Below, in pieces: positions 16,761 through 25,241 of a stretch of DNA of 64,000 nucleotides. How positions within the stretch are numbered: the stretch's first letter is position 1; every line of letters starts with the position of its first letter. The position numbers and the translations under genes are program-made. Origin of the DNA: Candidatus Cottocaccamicrobium excrementipullorum (GTDB lineage: Bacteria; Bacillota; Clostridia; Lachnospirales; Lachnospiraceae); contig DVFL01000009.1 in the NCBI GenBank assembly GCA_018713255.1, positions 1 to 64,000 of the forward strand. Reading direction: 5' to 3'. The notes beneath the pieces were generated by a model. It searched no databases. It was not told the DNA's origin and worked only from the letters and a program-made list of their open reading frames with translations.

Positions 16761-18134
16761 ATGAAAGAAGAAAGACAAATGATTGAGACTGGAGGAAAGG
16801 GAACGGAGAACAGCCAGGACTTGATGAGTTCAATGAAAGTATCCCGGGCAGTGGCGAAGATGGCCATTCCCAGCGTAATCAGCAGTCTGGTTACGGTGGT
16901 TTATAATATGGCGGATACTTTTTTTGTCGGACAGACGGGAGATCCGCTGCAGGTTGCGGCAGTAAGCCTGACCAATCCTATTTTTATTTTAATGATGGCT
17001 TTTGCCAATATGTTCGGGATGGGCGGCAGCGCTGTTTTGTCCATGGCACTGGGAGAGAAAAATGAGAAGAGAGCGAAGAATGCATCTTCCTTTGTTACTT
17101 GGGCTTCTCTTTTAGTCGGCGTGGCGTTTGCTTTCGTATTGGTGGCGGGGATGAACCCTGTGCTGGCTCTTTTTGGGGCGGATCAGCAGACTTATGAATT
17201 TGCTAAGGGCTATACTCTTCATATTGCCTGGGGTGCGCCATTTATTATCTGGTCGGCGGCAGCAAGCTTTGTGGTGCGGGCAGAGGGCGCCAGCCGGGAA
17301 GCCATGGTGGGAAGCATGATCGGAACCATTGCCAATATTGTTCTTGATCCTATCTTCATCAGCGTTTTAGATCAGGGAACAGCAGGCGCAGCCATTGCCA
17401 CATCCATCGGCAATATTTTGGCCAGCATTTATTATTTATGGTACTTTTTGAAAAAAAGCCAGGTACTTTCAATTTCCTGGAGATATTTTACCTGTCGGGA
17501 AGGAATTTTAACCAGAGTTTGCAGCACAGGCCTTCCTACGGCAATTTTTTCTGGTTTGATGAGCGTATCCACCATTGTACTGAACCAGATTCTGGTGGTT
17601 TACGGCAATGCGCCGGTGGCGGCTATCGGCATTGTTTTTAAGGCAAACATGTTTATTACCTTCCTGCAGATGGGACTGGCAAACGGAGTGCAGCCGTTGT
17701 TAGGCTATAACTTTGGCTCGGGAGATGTTAAGCGGTTCCGGGAAATCGAAAGCTTTACCAAAAGAAGCTGCCTGGTGGTGGGAGTTTTGGCTACGGTGCT
17801 GTACTTTTTGCTGAGGGAGCCGATTATTCGGCTGTTTATCAACGATGATCAGGTGGTTGCCTATGGCGTGGAGATGCTGGTGGCCTATATGGTTTCTGGT
17901 CCGGTGATCGGTATTCTTTTTGTAAATATGAACTGCATGCAGTCTGTTGGACATGCCCTTGAGGCCTCGGTGCTTTCCGTTCTGCGTCAAGGTGTGCTGC
18001 TGATTCCCCTGCTTTATCTTCTTCAGGCTGTGTTTGGGCTTACCGGCGTAATTTTCGGTCAGTCCCTTACTGATTATGCGGCGGTAATTCTTTCTATTAT
18101 TATATGGCGGAGCATTCGGAAAAACTTAAAATAG
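16761..18134 (+). CDS. MATE family efflux transporter
   Basis: A 457-residue polyspecific exporter with about 12 membrane spans and the two-fold MATE repeat. Visible family segments are IPSVISSLVTVVYNMADTFF and, in the second half, NGVQPLLGYNFGSGD. Members use Na+ or H+ to expel cationic drugs or metabolites. A 30-residue soluble N-terminal extension precedes the first span. The RBS AGGAG is 10 bases from the ATG at 16761; another ATG at 16754 opens only an 11-codon frame. Paired with the MarR gene upstream. Confidence 0.9.
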   Translation: MKEERQMIETGGKGTENSQDLMSSMKVSRAVAKMAIPSVISSLVTVVYNMADTFFVGQTGDPLQVAAVSLTNPIFILMMAFANMFGMGGSAVLSMALGEKNEKRAKNASSFVTWASLLVGVAFAFVLVAGMNPVLALFGADQQTYEFAKGYTLHIAWGAPFIIWSAAASFVVRAEGASREAMVGSMIGTIANIVLDPIFISVLDQGTAGAAIATSIGNILASIYYLWYFLKKSQVLSISWRYFTCREGILTRVCSTGLPTAIFSGLMSVSTIVLNQILVVYGNAPVAAIGIVFKANMFITFLQMGLANGVQPLLGYNFGSGDVKRFREIESFTKRSCLVVGVLATVLYFLLREPIIRLFINDDQVVAYGVEMLVAYMVSGPVIGILFVNMNCMQSVGHALEASVLSVLRQGVLLIPLLYLLQAVFGLTGVIFGQSLTDYAAVILSIIIWRSIRKNLK

Positions 18135-18139
18135 CCTAG

Positions 18140-18168
18140 TTGACTTTAATCCGAATTCGTACTATGCT
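18140..18168 (+). promoter_or_regulatory. Sigma-A promoter of the second marR/MATE pair
   Basis: TTGACT, 17 bases, TATGCT. The whole spacer is the left arm of the 17-base palindrome listed next, so occupancy of the palindrome would block polymerase. Confidence 0.75.
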
Positions 18169-18193
18169 GTATTTTGGTACGAATTCGGATTAA
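18146..18193. promoter_or_regulatory. Long perfect inverted repeat, probable MarR operator
   Basis: Left arm TTAATCCGAATTCGTAC (18146-18162) and right arm GTACGAATTCGGATTAA (18177-18193) are perfectly complementary across 14 bases that carry the -10. Each arm also contains its own small palindrome CGAATTCG. The left arm fills the promoter spacer; the right arm covers the start of transcription and ends directly at the AGGAGGG ribosome site. I infer two MarR dimers binding for autoregulation. Confidence 0.75.
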
Positions 18194-18202
18194 GGAGGGT
18201 AT

Positions 18203-18664
18203 ATGGAGAAGAATGTAGAGGAAATCAGACGGATTATGCTGGCGGTTACCAGGATGGATGGGGCGTATTATTACTTTGCAAAAAAGCTGGGCATTAAGGT
18301 AAATATTTTAAATTTGCTTTATGCGTTAGATGATGGGAAGCCTCATTCGCAGAAACAGGTATGCCAGGATTGGCTGATTCCCAAAACAACGGTTAATACC
18401 AACGTAAAGGAGCTGATTGAGGAGGGCTATCTGATGCTCTATCCCGGTGAAGGGACAAGGGAGAAGATTATTGGCCTGACAGAGAAAGGAAAAGCGTATA
18501 CTGAGAAGATTTTAAAGGTGGTCTATGAAGCAGAGGAGACGGCCATGGCTTCCGTCCTGGAAAAATATTCGCCAGAATTTTTGGATGCAGTGGATTATTT
18601 TGCAGATCGTCTCTGCAGCGAATATGACAAGCGGTTGTCGGAGAAAACGGAGGAAGAAGCGTAA
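18203..18664 (+). CDS. MarR family transcriptional regulator
   Basis: 153 residues; the winged helix-turn-helix includes HSQKQVCQDWLIPKTTVNTNVKELIEEGYL in two parts (about residues 50-79) and the wing YPGEGTREKIIGLTEKG. Only weakly like the MarR at 16309, so the two pairs are not a fresh tandem duplication. Its stop overlaps the next start by one base (TAATG), so regulator and exporter are co-translated. The palindrome at 18146-18193 is the likely binding site. Confidence 0.88.
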   Translation: MEKNVEEIRRIMLAVTRMDGAYYYFAKKLGIKVNILNLLYALDDGKPHSQKQVCQDWLIPKTTVNTNVKELIEEGYLMLYPGEGTREKIIGLTEKGKAYTEKILKVVYEAEETAMASVLEKYSPEFLDAVDYFADRLCSEYDKRLSEKTEEEA

Positions 18665-20016
18665 TGAATGCACATACATTATTTACGAAAACTCCGCCGT
18701 TCAGACTGTTTTTATTTGCTGCGGTGCCTGGGGCGGTGAGCATGCTGGCATCAGCATTGTATCAGCTGATTGATGGAATCTTTGTAGGACGTTTTCTTGG
18801 AGACACAGCTTTTGCGGCGCTTAATCTGGCTATGCCTTTTGTTATTATTAATTTTTCCCTGGCGGATTTAATCGGCGTGGGATCATCAGTTCCCATTTCA
18901 ATCAGTTTGGGGAAGAAAAAAGAAGAGGAAGCCAATAATTTATTTTCCTGCGCTTGTGCCATGATTGTAGCGGCGGGGATAGTAATCGGAGGCATATTGT
19001 TTCTTGGAGCTCCTCTCCTTATTCGCCTTATGGGAGCGGAAGGAGAATTTGCAGCTCAGGCAGTGCAGTATTTGAGGGTATATGCTCTCTGCTCTCCGGT
19101 GACAACGATTGTCTTTGCCATGGATAATTATCTGCGTATCTGCGGCAAGGTGCGGGTGAGCATGATGCTGAACATTCTCATGTCTGTGCTAAGTGTAGTC
19201 CTGGAGTTTACTTTCCTGGGAGTATTTCGATTTGGAATTTGGGGAGCGGCTCTTGCTACCTGCTTAGGCATGTGCGTCTGTGCCTTAGGCGCTTTGAGCT
19301 TTTTTATCCGGGGAAATCTGCAGCTTCGCTTCTGCCGGCCCAGATTTTCCTTTGCTATGGTCCGTCAGATTGTGGCCTGCGGAACGCCGAACTTTTTAAA
19401 TAATATCGCAGGAAGAATCACCTCGATTATGATGAATGTGCTCTTGATTCGTTTCGGCGGTCAGTCGGCGGTGTCCATTTATGGAATTCTCATGTATGTG
19501 GACGGTTTTATCCAGCCGCTCTTATATGGAATGTGTGATTCTCTGCAGCCTGCGGTAGGGTATAACTGGGGAGCAGGACTGAGAAAACGGGTGACTGCGA
19601 TTGAGCGATGCTGTTTTTCTGCCAGCGCGGTGCTGTCTTTGACCAGCTGCGCGGTGATCTTTAATTTCCCGGAAACCATTGCTGCTTTATTCATGCAGGA
19701 TGCTGCCGGGGGATATTTTGAGGGAGCGGTGGAGGCACTTAAGTTATTTTCCTTCACCTATATCACCAGATGGTTTTCTTTTGCCACGCAAAGCTATATG
19801 CTGGCCATTGAAAAACCACTTCCGGCTTCGATTATTTCTGTATCCACTGCTCTGCTGTTCCCATTGCTGATTGTTGGGATTTTATGGCCATTAGGACTTA
19901 CTGGCTTATGGCTTAATTTCGCTGGAACTTCTGTTTTGGCCGCTGTTCTTGCAGGAATTACATTGCAGGTGGTATTTTCTGCGGAACGAAAGAAACAGGC
20001 TCAGACTGCTGGATAA
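18664..20016 (+). CDS. MATE family efflux transporter
   Basis: A 450-residue MATE exporter with about 12 spans. Typical segments: PGAVSMLASALYQLIDGIF (about 20-38) and, in the second half, CDSLQPAVGYNWGAG. It belongs to the branch with Ser/Ala-rich cores common in clostridia. It is translationally coupled to the MarR gene and followed by a terminator at 20079. The ligand exported is unknown. Confidence 0.9.
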   Translation: MNAHTLFTKTPPFRLFLFAAVPGAVSMLASALYQLIDGIFVGRFLGDTAFAALNLAMPFVIINFSLADLIGVGSSVPISISLGKKKEEEANNLFSCACAMIVAAGIVIGGILFLGAPLLIRLMGAEGEFAAQAVQYLRVYALCSPVTTIVFAMDNYLRICGKVRVSMMLNILMSVLSVVLEFTFLGVFRFGIWGAALATCLGMCVCALGALSFFIRGNLQLRFCRPRFSFAMVRQIVACGTPNFLNNIAGRITSIMMNVLLIRFGGQSAVSIYGILMYVDGFIQPLLYGMCDSLQPAVGYNWGAGLRKRVTAIERCCFSASAVLSLTSCAVIFNFPETIAALFMQDAAGGYFEGAVEALKLFSFTYITRWFSFATQSYMLAIEKPLPASIISVSTALLFPLLIVGILWPLGLTGLWLNFAGTSVLAAVLAGITLQVVFSAERKKQAQTAG

Positions 20017-20078
20017 CCTCGGTGTACAGGAGGAACGCAGGGGTTTGCACTGCTGCCAAACAGAAACAATAGAGGTTG

Positions 20079-20110
20079 AGAAAAGCTGCCGTCAGGCGGC
20101 TTTTCTTGTT
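20079..20110 (+). terminator. Rho-independent terminator
   Basis: AGAAAAGCTGCC, loop GTCA, GGCGGCTTTTCT, then TGTT: a 12-pair stem with one G-T pair. It ends the second marR/MATE operon. Confidence 0.8.
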
Positions 20111-20111
20111 A

Positions 20112-20140
20112 TTTACAATCTGTCTTGTACATTTTATAAT
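20112..20140 (+). promoter_or_regulatory. Sigma-A promoter of the zinc-ribbon/HAD/pyrC operon
   Basis: TTTACA, 17 bases, TATAAT, immediately after the terminator and 55 bases before the first start codon. Confidence 0.8.
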
Positions 20141-20195
20141 GAGGGGGATAAAAGCAATTCCGTCTCAGGGCGGAATGGGAAGGCAGGAGAGGGCG

Positions 20196-20639
20196 ATGAT
20201 TTTTATTGGAGGAATCAGCCAAGGGTCAAAAATCCTTGCTTACGGCAGGACTTTGCTGTGCCGGTTCTGCCAGAGCCGCACTGAATGCGAGGTAATAATG
20301 ACCTATTATTATTTCAGCTTCTTTTTTATCCCTCTGTTTAAATGGAACCGGCGGTATTATGTGAAAACCAAGTGCTGCGGCGCGGTGTATGAGCTGGATC
20401 CTCAGGTGGGAAAGGCTGTGGCAAGAGGGGAAGAGCCGGAAATCACTGGTCAGGATTTAACGCTGGTGAAAGAAGGCACAGGGCCATCGGGCTGGCAGCG
20501 GCAGGAATGGCAGAGCGTTTATTCGGGTGAAGAAGAAAAGGAGCCAGATCCTTCTGCTGTCGTTCGCTGCCCGGTGTGCCGGCAGGAGTGTTCGGCGAAA
20601 TTCCGGTACTGCCCGAACTGCGGCCAGAGGCTGAGATAA
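20196..20639 (+). CDS. Zinc-ribbon domain protein of unknown function
   Basis: 147 residues. It opens MIFIGGISQGSKIL, has a CRFCQSRTEC cysteine group (about residues 22-31), a hydrophobic YYYFSFFFIPLFKW segment that could lie in or on the membrane, a KTKCCGAVYEL strand, and a C-terminal double CxxC ribbon (CPVC...CPNCGQRL). Such small zinc-ribbon proteins are common in clostridia and lack a known role. The ATG at 20196 has AGGAGAGG upstream; earlier in-frame codons overlap the promoter. First gene of the operon leading to pyrC. Confidence 0.7.
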   Translation: MIFIGGISQGSKILAYGRTLLCRFCQSRTECEVIMTYYYFSFFFIPLFKWNRRYYVKTKCCGAVYELDPQVGKAVARGEEPEITGQDLTLVKEGTGPSGWQRQEWQSVYSGEEEKEPDPSAVVRCPVCRQECSAKFRYCPNCGQRLR

Positions 20640-20660
20640 TGAAAAGACAGGAGAAAAACA

Positions 20661-21299
20661 ATGACAGAAGCAGTAATTTTCGATATGGACGGCGTCCTAG
20701 TTGACAGCGAGCCAGTATATCTTCAGGCAATGCTGCGGTTTGCCCAGAAGAAAAATCCACAGGTAAAGGAGGAAGATATCCATGGAACGGTAGGACGGAC
20801 CGCCAAAGATACCTGGTCCATTATGGAGAAGGCGATCCACAATGGTCAGTCCTGGCAGGAGCTTAGGAAGGAGTACCACCAGTGGACTGGGGTATATGAC
20901 AGTACGGATTACCGTGCAATCTTCCGTCCTGAGGCAAGGAATTTGATTCAAAAACTGAAAGAAAAAGGATATAAGCTGGCAGTAGCCTCATCTACCCATC
21001 GGCAGCTTGTGCTCCACGTACTTTTTCAAAATCAGATCCTTTCTTATTTTGATGTAGTGGTGACAGGCGATATGTTTACCCGAAGCAAGCCAGATCCGGA
21101 GATCTATCATTACACGGCGAATGCCTTGGGGGTAAGCGAAGAAAATTGCTTTGTTGTAGAGGATTCTACTCCGGGCATTACAGCAGCCCATCGGGCAGGT
21201 ATGAAAGTAGCTGCATTGATTGATGACCGCTTTGGGTTTGACCGGAGTCTGGCGGATTATCAAGTGGAAAAATTGGAAGATATCTGGGAATATCTTTAG
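20661..21299 (+). CDS. HAD family phosphatase, beta-phosphoglucomutase-like
   Basis: 212 residues. The HAD motifs are intact: DMDGVLVDSEP with the Asp nucleophile (about residue 8), motif II Ser/Thr in AVASSTHR (about 110), motif III Lys in SKPDPEIY, and motif IV VVEDSTPGITAAHRAGM. A helical cap sits after motif I, as in the beta-phosphoglucomutase/phosphatase subfamily. It could be a sugar-phosphate phosphatase or mutase; the specificity cannot be read. It lies 21 bases before pyrC and 21 after the zinc-ribbon gene. Confidence 0.85.
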   Translation: MTEAVIFDMDGVLVDSEPVYLQAMLRFAQKKNPQVKEEDIHGTVGRTAKDTWSIMEKAIHNGQSWQELRKEYHQWTGVYDSTDYRAIFRPEARNLIQKLKEKGYKLAVASSTHRQLVLHVLFQNQILSYFDVVVTGDMFTRSKPDPEIYHYTANALGVSEENCFVVEDSTPGITAAHRAGMKVAALIDDRFGFDRSLADYQVEKLEDIWEYL

Positions 21300-21319
21300 G
21301 AAAAGAAAGGAAGGACGAT

Positions 21320-22627
21320 ATGATCATTATTCAAGGCGGAAGAGTAATTGATCCCAAATCAGGATTTGACGGGCTGGCGGATGTGGCCCTGGAAGATGGG
21401 AAAATTGCCCGGATTGTAAAGCGAGGAGCAGAAGGAAAGGGAGAATCTATTGCGGTTAAGGAAGGAGATCAGGTCATTTGCGGGGAAGGACTGGTGATTG
21501 CTCCTGGGTTAGTAGATGTCCATGTTCACTTCAGGGATCCGGGATTTACCTATAAGGAAGATATTCACACGGGAGCAAAAGCAGCAGCAAAAGGCGGATT
21601 TACTACCGTAGTCTGCATGGCGAACACAAACCCGAAGGTGGACAAAGTTGAGACCCTTCAGTATGTGCTGGAAGAAGGAAAGAAGACCGGTATCCATGTA
21701 TTAAGCTGCGGGGCGGTGTCAAAGGGATTCGACGGCAGGACCATGACGGATATGGAAGCCTTGAAAGCGGCAGGAGCGGCTGGATTTACTGATGACGGAG
21801 TCCCCTTAAGGGATCAGCGATTCCTTTATCAGGCCATGAAAGAAGCGGCCAGGCTTAAGCTCCCCATCAGCCTTCATGAGGAAGATCCGGCCTTTATTCA
21901 GGAAAATGGCATTAACCATGGAGCTGTTTCGGAAAAGCTTGGCATTTATGGTTCGCCGGCGTTGGCGGAGGATGCCATGGTGGCCAGAGACTGCATGATT
22001 GCTTTGGACACTGGAGCAAGGGTGGATATTCAGCACATCAGTTCTGGAAATGCGGTGGCCATGGTCCGCCTGGCAAAATCTCTTGGGGCGGATGTGTGGG
22101 CGGAGGTTACGCCCCATCATTTCACCCTGACTGAGGATGCAGTGCTGGAGTACGGCAGTTTGGCGAAAATGAATCCGCCTCTCAGGACGCAAAAAGATCG
22201 TCAGCAGTTAATCGAGGGACTGAAAGATGGCACCATTGATATGATTGCAACAGACCATGCGCCCCACAGCCGGGAGGAGAAGGAGGGACCGCTGACAAAG
22301 ACGCCCAGCGGCATTATCGGTCTGGAAACTTCTTTGGCGTTGGGCATTACTCAACTGGTGGAAAAAGGACATCTTACCTTGCTGCAGCTCATGGAAAAAA
22401 TGAGTTTCAATCCTGCCAGAATGTACGGCCTTGACTGCGGAAGACTGGAGGAAGGAGCCCCTGCCGATTTGGTGATTTTTGATGACAAGAAGCAGTGGAC
22501 GGTGAAAGGCTTCGTCTCAAAGGCTTCTAACAGTCCTTTCCTGGGATGGAATCTGACGGGAAAGGTAGTTATGACAATCTGCGGCGGCAAGATCGTCTAC
22601 CAGGAGGATGTTGATGAAGGAATATAA
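21320..22627 (+). CDS. pyrC: Dihydroorotase
   Basis: 435 residues, the class I bacterial form. It closes carbamoyl-aspartate to dihydroorotate in pyrimidine synthesis. Zinc-binding DVHVHFRDPG (about residues 66-75), the TTVVCMANTNP substrate loop, QHISSG, EVTPHHF and the catalytic Asp in ATDHAPHS (about 313) are all in place. No other pyrimidine genes adjoin it, but the downstream HAD protein resembles pyrimidine nucleotidases. Its 3' end overlaps that gene by 14 bases. Confidence 0.95.
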   Translation: MIIIQGGRVIDPKSGFDGLADVALEDGKIARIVKRGAEGKGESIAVKEGDQVICGEGLVIAPGLVDVHVHFRDPGFTYKEDIHTGAKAAAKGGFTTVVCMANTNPKVDKVETLQYVLEEGKKTGIHVLSCGAVSKGFDGRTMTDMEALKAAGAAGFTDDGVPLRDQRFLYQAMKEAARLKLPISLHEEDPAFIQENGINHGAVSEKLGIYGSPALAEDAMVARDCMIALDTGARVDIQHISSGNAVAMVRLAKSLGADVWAEVTPHHFTLTEDAVLEYGSLAKMNPPLRTQKDRQQLIEGLKDGTIDMIATDHAPHSREEKEGPLTKTPSGIIGLETSLALGITQLVEKGHLTLLQLMEKMSFNPARMYGLDCGRLEEGAPADLVIFDDKKQWTVKGFVSKASNSPFLGWNLTGKVVMTICGGKIVYQEDVDEGI

Positions 22628-23297
22628 GGTTATTCTGCTGGATGTGGACGGAACCCTTCTGGATTTTAATCAGTCCGAGCGGCTGGGGATTTCCAAAGTG
22701 CTGAATCATTACGGAATTCCGGTGACTGAGGAACTTCTCCGTCTTTATCATCAGATCAATGATGGATTCTGGCAGGCCTTTAACCGAGGAGAAATCGGAA
22801 AAGAAGAGCTTTGCAGGAGAAGATTTGCAGAGTTTTTCGGGCGGCTGGGCATTAACGTGCAGGGAGATGAGGCAGAGGAAATTTACCGGAAGTTTCTGGA
22901 TGAATCCGCCCTGCTTCTTCCTGGAGCCCTGGAGACCTGTCAGTATCTGTCTGAACGGTATGCCTGCTACGTGGTTACCAACGGAACTTCCCAGACGCAG
23001 TACCGCCGCCTGGCTATTTCTGGGTTAGACCGGTATATGAAGGGAATTTTTGTGTCGGAAGATGCAGGAAGCCAAAAGCCGCAAAAGGCGTATTTTCAGT
23101 ACTGTTTTTCTCGGATTCCAGAGTCAGGTCCCCAGGGAATGCTGCTGGTGGGAGATTCATTGTATTCCGATATTCTGGGTGGAATTCAGGCTGGGATTGA
23201 TACCTGCTGGGTAAATCCGGAAGGCCTGACGGCGCCGGAAGAGATTCAGGCTGATTATACAATTCGGGAAATTTCTGAGCTAAGGAATATTCTTTAA
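22614..23297 (+). CDS. HAD hydrolase, YjjG-type pyrimidine nucleotidase-like
   Basis: 227 residues with HAD motifs DVDGTLLDF (about residues 9-17), VVTNGTS, SQKPQKAYF and VGDSLYSDILGG (about 180-191). YjjG/YfnB members hydrolyse pyrimidine nucleotides, including non-canonical ones, which fits the tight link to pyrC. The ATG at 22614 lies 6 bases after AGGAGG; the ATG at 22608 abuts the site with no spacing. Its stop overlaps head-on with the stop of the convergent DUF4173 gene. Confidence 0.82.
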   Translation: MKEYKVILLDVDGTLLDFNQSERLGISKVLNHYGIPVTEELLRLYHQINDGFWQAFNRGEIGKEELCRRRFAEFFGRLGINVQGDEAEEIYRKFLDESALLLPGALETCQYLSERYACYVVTNGTSQTQYRRLAISGLDRYMKGIFVSEDAGSQKPQKAYFQYCFSRIPESGPQGMLLVGDSLYSDILGGIQAGIDTCWVNPEGLTAPEEIQADYTIREISELRNIL

Positions 23298-24976
23298 AAT
23301 CCTGGCTCTGGCGTATTCCTCAGGGCTTTGCCGTCAGTATGCCGGAAGCTTTGATTTTTGCCCTTTATCGACAGTTCCCAGGCCTTTTGGAAGGAAGCGT
23401 TCCAGCAGCGCAGGCTGCTGTCCCAGGTGAAGCAGGCTTCTCGGCTTTCCTGGATCCATTGATCTATGGGTTGGTAACTTTGACGGGATATAAACCAGGG
23501 GATGTCTTTTAAACAGCTGATCATCTGCCAGGTCTCATTGAGAGGAAGGGAGAGGCGGCCGTGCTCCTTGGAGAGACTGTAGGTCTTTCCCCAAAGTTCT
23601 GGGGCTATCCGGGCCTGGGCGATGGCCGGGGCTGCATCGGCGGACAGCTGGGAGAGAAGGTAAGGGGCATTGTTTTCTGTAAGCATTCCTCCTTCCTGAG
23701 CAATGTTGTAGCGGGCGATCTGGTAATCCGGACGACTCCAGGCAAAGCCGCAGTAAGCCAGGGTAATCCAGACGAGGAACCAGCGAAACAAAGAAAAGCG
23801 GGGTTTGAAGATGGCAATGATCACCCCGGCAAAAAGCAGAGCTAAAACTGCCAGAAACCACAGAACCAGTATCCGCAGAAAGGTAAGGGCGTAGGTGCTC
23901 ACATAAAGGAGCATCCGGTAAGCTGAGGAGCCTATAAGCACGTAGGTGCACAGGCTGATTAAGGTCAGGCAGAAGTTGAGGGCTGGATGGGGGCGGAAAA
24001 GAGACAAGCAGGCCAGCACCAGGACAAGGTTCATAAGCGCCACAAAGAACAGCTGGAAGAAGCCTTCTCTGGCATATTGAGCGTAGGTCATGCCCTCTGG
24101 GAGATTTCCTTTCCCGGCAAAGAGATAAATGATCTGGATTCCGCAGAAAAACAGATAAAGGAGAGAAATCATGGCGCAGAAGCTCACTGCCGCCATGGGG
24201 TTTCTCCGTTTCCGTTCTGATTTCTCTGGAATCAGGCGGGGAGAGCAAAGTCCTCCCAGAAGACTGTAGGAGACAAAAAAACCAAAAATAAATAAAATGC
24301 ACAGTTCGGCCATGGCATCGGAGGAAAACAGCCAGGTAAAGCTTTTGAACAGCATAGATTGAAACACGGCATCTGCTTTTGCCAGAATAAGGCTTAAATA
24401 AAACAGGACGGGAAGGGCGGCTGCTGCGCCGGCTCCCAGCATAAGAATAGTTTTAGCTTTGGCGCTTTCCAGAGAACGGACAAAAGCGGTCAGATGACAG
24501 ACAGGAAGCGGCAGGGAAAACAGAGATTCCCTTATCAGCCGAAGAATGGAGGAGAGATACCTGCCAAGGCCCCAGTTCTGGTCATCGAAACGCTGATGAA
24601 GGAGGAAAACTGCAGCCAGAAGAATCTGAGCGGCATTGTTTAGCCAATGGAGAGCGGGACTGGCGGTAAAGCAGGTGTTGAGGGCCAGTACGAAAGCAGC
24701 TCCGGCCAGATACCAGCCGTCAGGCTTTAAGGAAAGGCCGAGCTTTTTTGCCCAGCAGGGAAAGACGCCGTATGCTGCCGCCACAAAAAATACATAAGTA
24801 AGTCCGTGGGGATTGCGGAAAAAGCAGAAAGTCCACAGAACCGCCGTAAAAAGACAGAGGGGAGCGAAAAATCCGAACTGCTTTTTTAACGGGCTGGGCA
24901 GGGGCTTTTTTTCTGGTTCTTTTGACAGAATTTTATCTTCAGAAGTCTTGGGGTTAGACACAGCAGGGTTTACCAT
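23294..24976 (-). CDS. DUF4173 multi-pass membrane protein
   Basis: 560 residues with about ten to twelve hydrophobic spans, a cytoplasmic N-terminus of about 40 residues and a soluble C-terminal tail of about 130 residues with several Trp. It matches the DUF4173/DUF4153-like family of unknown function. It is third in a minus-strand operon after a DUF2975 protein and an XRE regulator, so it may answer the same signal. Its stop shares bases with the stop of the convergent HAD gene, with no terminator between them. Confidence 0.75.
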   Translation of the reverse strand: MVNPAVSNPKTSEDKILSKEPEKKPLPSPLKKQFGFFAPLCLFTAVLWTFCFFRNPHGLTYVFFVAAAYGVFPCWAKKLGLSLKPDGWYLAGAAFVLALNTCFTASPALHWLNNAAQILLAAVFLLHQRFDDQNWGLGRYLSSILRLIRESLFSLPLPVCHLTAFVRSLESAKAKTILMLGAGAAAALPVLFYLSLILAKADAVFQSMLFKSFTWLFSSDAMAELCILFIFGFFVSYSLLGGLCSPRLIPEKSERKRRNPMAAVSFCAMISLLYLFFCGIQIIYLFAGKGNLPEGMTYAQYAREGFFQLFFVALMNLVLVLACLSLFRPHPALNFCLTLISLCTYVLIGSSAYRMLLYVSTYALTFLRILVLWFLAVLALLFAGVIIAIFKPRFSLFRWFLVWITLAYCGFAWSRPDYQIARYNIAQEGGMLTENNAPYLLSQLSADAAPAIAQARIAPELWGKTYSLSKEHGRLSLPLNETWQMISCLKDIPWFISRQSYQPIDQWIQESREACFTWDSSLRCWNASFQKAWELSIKGKNQSFRHTDGKALRNTPEPGF

Positions 24977-25008
24977 AACAGCGCTCCTTTCAAATTATAG
25001 GGTTAAGA

Positions 25009-25218
25009 CTATTCCTCGGGCACATATTGGAGAATATCTCCAGGCTGACACTCCAGCACTCGGCAGATTTCCTCCAGGGTAGAAAAACGAATGGCCCGGG
25101 CTTTGTTGTTTTTTAAGATGGACAGATTGGCGGGAGTAATTCCGATCTGCCGGGAAAGTTCGCCGGCAGAAATTTTCCGTCTAGCCATCATCACGTCAAG
25201 ATTTACAATAATCGGCAT
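25009..25218 (-). CDS. XRE-family helix-turn-helix regulator, YozG-like
   Basis: 69 residues, almost entirely one Cro/C1 helix-turn-helix: SAGELSRQIGITPANLSILKNN-type recognition region in two helices (about 17-38), ending GDILQYVPEE. These very small regulators regularly follow a DUF2975 membrane gene, as here with a 23-base gap. The pair probably senses a membrane signal and controls its own operon (inference). Confidence 0.88.
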   Translation of the reverse strand: MPIIVNLDVMMARRKISAGELSRQIGITPANLSILKNNKARAIRFSTLEEICRVLECQPGDILQYVPEE

Positions 25219-25241
25219 AAGGTCTCCTTTTGATTAACAGA

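Noticed and set aside
23535-24302. A 255-codon frame on the same strand within the DUF4173 gene
   Set aside because: Pro/Ser/Arg/Leu-rich out-of-frame reading with no family match; it is a shadow of the membrane protein.
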